Below, in pieces: positions 57,455 through 64,000 of a DNA stretch of 64,000 nucleotides. The stretch's first letter is position 1, and the number at the start of each line of letters is the position of its first letter. A program made the position numbers and the translations under genes. This DNA is from Impatiens glandulifera (taxonomy: Eukaryota; Streptophyta; Magnoliopsida; Ericales; Balsaminaceae): NCBI RefSeq assembly GCF_907164915.1, contig NC_061868.1, forward strand, positions 19,339,819 through 19,403,818. Direction: 5' to 3'. A model generated the notes under the pieces. That model saw only the letters and a list, made by a program, of their open reading frames with translations, searched no databases and was not told where the DNA came from.

Positions 57455-58733
57455 TGTTGGGATCGGCATCAACAACAACCGGTAGGGTTTGAGTATTTTT
57501 GAATGACTATCGACTTCCCATTCGGTTTTAACGCTGTTAGAAGTTAAGACATGTTTCTATTCTTGTGACAAATCTTCGCGAGCTCTTGAATCGAATACAA
57601 GTGCAGAATTAATCGCTAGATTTGAATCTTATTGATGCAAGATGAATAAGACAGTAAAAAATAGACAGCAATTTCTCTTTCATCTTATCTTAATTGAATG
57701 TACAGAGTATACGAATTACAATTGGGATGGATAGTGAGAGAATAATCTTGAATAAAGGAAGTAATGTGTTCAATGCCTTCTTGATTAAGATCCACTTATA
57801 AATATGAGTCACAACCGCTTTACATTCAATGATGGCGTGTTGTAAAGCTCTGCGTGCTGATGTAGCGTAGTTCTACTTTAGTGTTGTAGCCGCATTTGAG
57901 TATTGTAGCCCTACTTGAATGGCGTGTGACTTTGGAGATTCTTAGAAAGTTTGTATAAATGATGCACCAAAAATAATGCAACGGTCAAATCTGAATATTA
58001 ACATGTGAAATTATTCCATTGATTATTTTGCGTGTTGATGTGACAGACCGCTTGACGGGCGATGAGCAGGGAAGATGGGTGGGCGCTGCTTTAGTCTTCT
58101 ATTGAAGCCTAGACGTCAGCTAGCACTTCTTTATACTAGAGCGTCTGTTGAAGCCTAGACGTCTGCTAGCGCTTCTTCAGACCAAAGCGTCTGTTGAGTC
58201 TTAGATGTTTGTTCGTGCATTTTTTCAGATAGTCCGTCTGATGAAGTTTAGACTACGTCTGCTCGTGCACTTCAGACAACTCGTATGATGAAGTTCAAAC
58301 TATGTATGCTCGCGCACTTCTTCAAACAACTCATATGATGAAGATCAGAATACGTCTTCTCGCGCACTTCTTCAGACAACCCGTTTGATGAAGTTTAGAC
58401 TACGTCTCATCGCGCACATCTTCAGACAACCCATCTGATAAAGTTCAGATTACGTTTGCTCGTGCACTTCTTTAGACAACTCGTCTGCACCTGCACGCGC
58501 TTGCTTCAGACTGCATCTGAAGACATACGTCTTTTAGATTGTACCTATACAAAGGCAAATTACACAATTTAGTTCTTGTTAAGACTACAACTTAATTTTA
58601 TTTAGACCATATCATTTAAACTATGTCATATTAAATTAAACTTATTCACCTAAATTTATTAAGATGTTTTTCCTTAACTAATTATTTCTCTTTTAATTAG
58701 TTTTCCTTTTTCATTATTTAAATTAATCTAACA
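57455..58733 (-). repeat. E10 5' LTR (1279 bp)
   Basis: Partner of 44684-46066, but it lacks about 220 bp near 57660 that in the 3' copy (about 44895-45110) includes the conserved block. The 50-bp array at 58090-58500 is longer than in the 3' copy. It ends CTAACA beside the TSD. Confidence 0.88.
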
Positions 58734-58830
58734 CAATGTCATAAATAGAGTTCTATAACTCAAAATATTCCAAACAAATTTAGGGCACTTTTAGAATAAT
58801 ACCTAATTTGGTAGTGTCATAAATGATGTT

Positions 58831-60639
58831 TGATGGATCGGGATCGCCGAAGGAGACAGGGTCTCGCAACGTTGAACGATTACACACACACTGTTCGATA
58901 ATAACCATGTTAGAGGTTTATTATCTCGTCTCCACCTTACACAAGTCGTCACAAACTCTTGAACCAAGTTCAAGTGCGGAAGTGTTTTTTTTCGATTTGA
59001 AGCAATACGAAAAGATTAGGATAATGTGAAGAAAACACAAGACACAAAATTTATGGATGTTCGGAGACAAAGCTCCTACGTCACCCCTTCTTCTCAAACC
59101 TTTGAGAAGGATATTCACTAGAATATTCAGTATGTTTATAACACGTATGCAAACTCAATCGAACAACTAGGGCTTAGTTACTGTCTATTTTCGACCTTCC
59201 AATACACTCACTTTGTTGAACAGAAACGAATTCTGTCATTTTACAATGCTCACCACTCACACAGAATAGGTAGTATTGTAATACACTTTTAGAACTTTAA
59301 CACACTATGAGGCTTACAGAACTTTTAGAGCTTGAAAAGTTTGATAGCAAGGGATTGTCCTCCAGAGCCAGTTGTTCGAAGATCAAAGGTGAAAAGGTGT
59401 TGAAGTAGATTAACTTATGTCTTCTTAAGTAGACAAAAATATCAACGGATACATTTGTTGTTCAACGGCTATATCTGTTTCATAAGACCACTGTCTTGAT
59501 TTTGATTGGTTGGAGTTCAGAATAGTACATCGTATAGGATATTCTTTGATCCTGTATGTACTTTGAATAATATTAAGCCAAATTCTCATTAATGCGATTT
59601 CAATCTCCAAGGAGTTTATGATTCAGACTGTTTGATCTGTCCCTGATTCTGGTTCTACTATTGTTAGAAGATCATCACCAGTCTTTGCACTTAAATGGAC
59701 ATGCTTATCTGGAAAATGTAGAGTTAACATCTGATATTTCCGGAAATATCTATATATATGTTCCCTAGGCTGACTAAGTATGGAAATTTTGAAATATCAG
59801 GTGCCAAAATGTGAAGTGCCAAAATGTAGAATGTCGGATGCTTTTGCAGAAAGTTGATCTGTAGAAAACTGGAATGTCTAGAAAGCCGATTTTTACCAAA
59901 AACTGGAATGGTCCAAAAGCCGATATTTCCCAAATGCCGGAATGGTCCAAAAGCCGATATTACCCAAATGCCGGAATGGTCCAAAAGCTAATTTGGTTCA
60001 AATTCGATTTACTTCAAAAGTCGATATGCACCAAAAGTCTATATGCACCAAAAGTCGATATGCACCAAAAGCCGATATGCTTCAAAAGCCGATATGCACC
60101 AAAAGCCGATATGCTTTAAATGCCGATATATACCAAAAGCCAATATGCTTCAAATGCTGATATTCACCAAAAGCTAATATAGACTAAAAGACTGTTTGGT
60201 CCAAAAGCTGATATACTTTAAATATCGATTTAGTTTAAAGGCCGATATTTCCCAAATACCGCAATGGTCCAAAATCCAATATTTCCAAAATCCGATATGC
60301 ACCAAAAGCCGATATGCACTAAAAGCCGATATGCTTCAAATGCTAATATGCACCAAAAGCCGATATGGGCCAAAATCCAATTTGGTCCAAAAGCCAATTT
60401 GCTTTAAATGTCGTTTGGTCCAAATGTCGTTTTCAATTTTGGGTATCTTTAATTTAATACTGCACAAGATTTACACGGTTAGGCTCTTTATTTAATAGTT
60501 AATTAATACTGATATTTAATTAACTATTTTTATTTAATAATTTCTCTATTTTTCATTATTTAGAATAAATATTCAAAATCTAGTCAATTCATAATTGTTG
60601 GCTAATTATTCAAGGTTAATTAGCTAATTTGATCTAACA
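58831..60639 (-). repeat. E12 3' LTR (about 1.8 kb, family E)
   Basis: The inner sequence GGATCGGGATCGCCGAAGGA matches the E2 LTR; the exact left end is uncertain (58827-58831, TGTT-TGAT-GGATC). Conserved block at 59050-59093. U3 contains a 17-bp array. The right end is CTAACA at 60639 before a PPT, if the second of three PPT modules was used. It serves as the empty-site paralogue for the E3 insertion. Confidence 0.75.
59880..60430. repeat. 17-bp tandem array in E12 U3
   Basis: About 30 diverged copies of CCAAAAGCCGATATGCA with variants (CTTCAAAAG, ATTTCCCAAAT). Open frames across it are repeat artefacts. Confidence 0.9.
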
Positions 60640-60730
60640 ATTTCTCCTTCTTTGATTATTTAGAATAAATATTCAAAGTCAGTGTTCTATTTCTCAATAA
60701 TTTCTCCCTTTTTGATAGTTTTTACTTTTA
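60535..60730 (-). repeat. Three polypurine-tract modules of E12
   Basis: AATTTCTCTATTTTTCATTA, AATTTCTCCTTCTTTGATTA and AATTTCTCCCTTTTTGATAG start at about 60539, 60639 and 60700, the first two followed by TTAGAATAAATATTCAAA. Same arrangement as at 7185-7600 in E4, with different sequence. Confidence 0.75.
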
Positions 60731-60912
60731 AAGAAAAATTATCAAAACCATCAATTTATAATAAAGTCGTCATCATGTGACTTCCCTATTTAATAAACAG
60801 AACAATAAGAGTTATAAGTAAACGAAACCAGATGTTCAAAAACAAAGGAAAAACTTTGAGTTTAAATTTGAAAAGTAGAGAAAAAAAGAGCATAAATAAT
60901 AAAAGAAAGGTT

Positions 60913-63900
60913 TTAGCGTCTCCCTCTTTTCTTTTCAGATTTTGCGGCTCTCTTTGCCATGTCTTTTCTTAGCCAAGACATGAAGGTACTAGGTGGTTCT
61001 CCGGCAATACCTCTGCGACCCCTTCCCCCTGATGGAATATGATTTACTTCAATGACAGATCCATCACCCCGGCGCAGCCTTCGATTGGATCGAGTGCTAC
61101 GTGGAACTTCCGATTGAGATGTGTCAGGTTTAGATTGAGCGATTATACATTTAGTTTTCATTTGAGATAAAGGCAACTGATTTTCCTCAGCCTCAGTTCG
61201 ATTAGCTGCCTCGATTTGTTTAGCACCCTCAACGGCTGCATTTTCCTAATCTTGAAGGCGTTAAGCCAAGGCCTCATGTTCTCTTAGTTTCTCAACATCA
61301 GCAGCACTTTGAGACATGGCCATCTCCCTTATTTGTGATGTGAGAACTTCAACGTAAGATTTAGTCTCGGTCTGAATGGTGAAGGTTTTATTGAGTAGGG
61401 GTCGCATTTGACTCAGCTCTTGTCACGTCTCTTGTCATATTTTTGCTAGTTCTTGGTTCTGAGCAGTTGAAGATGATGCGTGCAATTTCTCCATTTGATC
61501 CAGGCGATTCTAGATTGATTCTTGCTATGGATCCAACGCCTCCAAGACAATTTGTCGTATATCTTGCCTAGATGTTTCCTCGGAGTTTGATCGAGTTGAA
61601 TCACATGAGTTAAGAGGGATAGATTGTAACAGAATGGTCCGATGAGCACCCACCTGCAGCGACATTTCCGGACCAACCGGTTCTTCAAGGTTCTCATCCA
61701 TGTTCTATTAATTATGAGTGGATACCTCTTTAGATTTAGAAGATTTACCCGATGTAGATTGAGCAGGAGTCGGCTATTTTCAGTGTGGAGCTTTAATTTC
61801 CACTTCAATAACCGGTTGTTCTAGAGGAGGAATTTCAACACTAGTTGGTTCAGGATTCTCGACTTGATAAAAGGATGCAGGATCTTTGTTCGCTTCGGAT
61901 GATGGAACCGAGTTGCCTTCATCTTGCCCATCCTCGTTCTCATTTCCTTTAGATGGAGAGTTGAAAAGGCATGATTCTGTTATGTCGGAAGAAGTTGGTT
62001 CGGTTTGCTCATGACAGGGCTCACAATCCTATCTTGACATACCACCATAATTCTCTTTGACACAAGGTCCTCTTACCTCATAGCCATCAAAAAGGTTCAC
62101 GTTCTTCGGAGGGAGTCCAGATTTGCTTTGATGTACGAGCCTCTTCAATAGACATATGTTCGGTTTTAATAGATTGAATTTCGCCTTAAGGAGGCGGCAT
62201 CACCTCAATAAAATCTAGGGGCTCGTTCTCATCGTCATGGTTTAAGTATGTTTACTGAGGAGGAATCCCAGATTCTTTTGAGGTTTCAACCCCATCCATA
62301 TACCGAAGAGTAGTGGAGACATACCTCTCTAGTAGCCAAGTCAGATGATTGATCACCTCCGCATCTGTTTTAGCTGGTTTGGAGGAAGGATGAAAGTTAG
62401 ACTAGCATGCCTTTATAGTAGGAAAAACCATGCGGCCCCTTTCATAAGACTCCACGAATTCACCTCTTCTGAGAGCTGTGGCGACTATTCTTGTTTTGGA
62501 AATGGAGAAGAATGATTCGTCCAATGCTAATAGTTTTTCCCATTTCTAATCGGTTGCTAAGTATGGGAACACTTCACCAAAATTATTTTCCAATAAGATG
62601 TTCGCCCAAGAGTTGAAAACGTCAATTTTTATCATGGCCTCAGCTTCAAACTGTTCAAGAATCATCTGAATGGACGTATGTGCCTCTGGTCTGACATTAA
62701 GAGGCGATTCAAGAGAAGGAGGAGCGATTCCTTTGTCTGGTTTGTCTTTGTTTGGCTTGCCTGTGATTGGATCTATGTATGGCTCAGCGGCTTCTTCTTA
62801 TTCCAGTTCTGTAATAGGTTCTCTGATCTCAAGTTGCATTAACGTTCTCATTGCAGCAAAAGAGCAGAAGGTTTCAACCGATGCCCTTTTCAATGAATGA
62901 TAATTTGGAGGAGGTATGTGGAATAAGATTCCTTGAGGGAATGTCGGAGTGGGAATGAATCTTTCATTAACGGCTGTGTTAGGCATTTGATCAGGAGACA
63001 GAATTTCTTTCTAAATGGCTATATTAAAGTTGTACTGACAGGTTACAACTACTTCGGACTGATCGGTGTCATCAACATCTATCCAATTGGTTTAAAAAAT
63101 ATCATTTGAACGGTCGATTTAAGGTTCGACTAACCAATCGGTTTCACGATTATCTGACCAACCGGTAGCATAAAGATTAGGATGGTCGGTTTGTAGTGCA
63201 TCAAGATGATCGGTTTGATCATCTTCTAACTAGTCGGTTTCTTGTACCTCTTGTCGGTCGGTTTGTAAAACCGTCAGCTGGTCGGCTTGGGGACCTTCAT
63301 CTTGCCGAATGGTTTACAAAACCTCCAACTGCTCGGTTTCACGAACATTTGTCTAATTTGTGTCGATATTAACTTCCGATTGAGCCTATAAAATTGCATG
63401 CTCAATCGTAGTAGTTTGTCGACTTATACTTTCCACCTGGAATAATGAAGCATTAAACGAAAGGGGAGTGGGAATATTTACCTCAAGTCGGACTTTCTTT
63501 CGAGATGAAGTAATTTTTCCAGTCTCCTCAGCTCTAGTTCTAGCAACATTGTTGGTGCTCGTAGCGGACTCAATCCCAAATCTGAGTCTCTTATAAGATT
63601 CCGTGCAAGAGGCTATGTGTACTCGTTTCAGATCGCTCACTGACTTTCTTTCTTCCAGTTTTGCAACGATAGATCTACTTCTGCTAGTTTGTTTTCCAGA
63701 AGCCTCGGAGTTAGACTCCTTAGCTTTAGTCGTCCTGGACATATAATGACCAACAGTGACAGTATATAGAATTTTTTTAGGGCTTAAAGTAGTACCTAGA
63801 CTGGTAGGAACGTATAGATGTTACAAAATCCATCTAATCTGTATTGAATATTCAAGCCTCCTTTTGGTATGGGTGGACACCATTTCGCTGAGAGTGATGA

Positions 63901-64000
63901 ACAGAACACGCCCCCAGTTGATGTTATCACCCCTAACGATGGCGCTCATCATTTCGAACTTTGATTGAGTGATTGTGTCGAAATTTCTGCCTCTTCCTTG
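60913..64000 (-). pseudogene. E12 accessory gene, long form (runs off the edge)
   Basis: The right edge holds the end of the N-domain (RFEMM-like KFEMMSAIVRGDNINWGRVL, about 63970-63900, Trp kept). Then come a basic linker (63742-63386, RSRSIVAKLEERKSVSDLKR and KITSSRKKVRLEV) and the second conserved block (KWEKLLALDESFFSISKTRI, about 62560-62480). Next is a long acidic, Pro/Ser-rich region in broken frames with a Gln-rich coil near 61500. The basic Gly/Arg end (RRGDGSVIEV, GGRGRRGIAG, KKRGRR) stops at 60913. Many stops are TAG. Function unknown. Confidence 0.7.

Larger units (their letters stand above)
44684..58733 (-). mobile_element. E10: minus-strand copia element with accessory gene
   Basis: 14.05 kb including nested E11, TSD CAATG perfect (44679-44683 and 58734-58738). 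LTRs start TGTTGGGATCG and end CTAACA. Order on the minus strand: 5' LTR, PBS, gag (split by E11), degraded protease, integrase, RT-RNase H, an orphan promoter copy, long-form accessory gene, PPT, 3' LTR. Pol is much more decayed than in E4 or E5. Confidence 0.9.

Noticed and set aside
59874..60495. Three overlapping open frames rich in KPICTKSRYAPKAD
   Set aside because: They are translations of the 17-bp U3 array. A 17-bp period cycles through all frames, and there is no gene start or domain.

Overview
This window looks like a repeat-dense piece of a large nuclear genome of a flowering plant. Nearly all of it is LTR retrotransposon sequence. The evidence is Ty1/copia gag-pol proteins, primer-binding sites matching the 3' end of plant initiator-Met tRNA, polypurine tracts, TG...CA LTR ends and 5-bp target-site duplications (TSDs). 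I see no convincing host gene, tRNA or rRNA gene. The accessory proteins in these elements resemble repeat-derived hypothetical proteins I recall from Lamiales genome drafts, so an asterid host is a guess, unverified.

Layout. For reference I call the elements E1 to E12. 1-2559: E1, a minus-strand copia element (gag, PBS, 5' LTR), with another LTR remnant in its gag. 2560-5213: pol and gag of an older minus-strand element, E2, whose LTR starts at 5216 and resumes at 33314. That LTR is split by plus-strand element E3 (5585-33313, TSD ATTTT/GTTTT). The 5' LTR of E3 is split by minus-strand element E4 (5910-29206, TSD TAGTT). The gag of E4 is split by plus-strand element E5 (17965-27563, TSD TTTTC). 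The 3' LTR of E3 is split by solo LTR E6 (30769-32021). 35130-38838: decayed Ty3/gypsy pol (E7), followed by solo LTR E8 (38839-40265, TSD TACCC). 41375-43829: a compact gypsy element that kept only gag (E9, TSD GAAAC). 44684-58733: minus-strand copia element E10 (TSD CAATG), with solo LTR E11 (55498-57179, TSD GCTTT) in its gag. 58831-64000: 3' LTR and accessory gene of another minus-strand copia element, E12, which runs off the right edge.

The most striking content is a recurring accessory gene family placed between pol and the 3' LTR, on the gag-pol strand. E4 carries three tandem paralogues, and E3, E5, E10 and E12 each carry one full or partial copy. Members share an N-terminal domain (xVDF..., GLxxFL, LPxEG, NWxxxLF). 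The long forms add a second conserved segment, a coiled coil and a basic or RGG-rich tail. Several members have their own TATA-like element upstream, which suggests separate transcription units inside the retrotransposon.

Two other structural themes stand out. First, tandem polypurine-tract modules lie beside the 3' LTR and appear to create alternative LTR boundaries. Second, the LTRs combine a family-specific tandem array in U3 with an approximately 45-bp block in the transcribed part that is nearly identical in all families and can fold as a hairpin. Most reading frames carry stops or frameshifts. The only long intact frame is the gag of E9.
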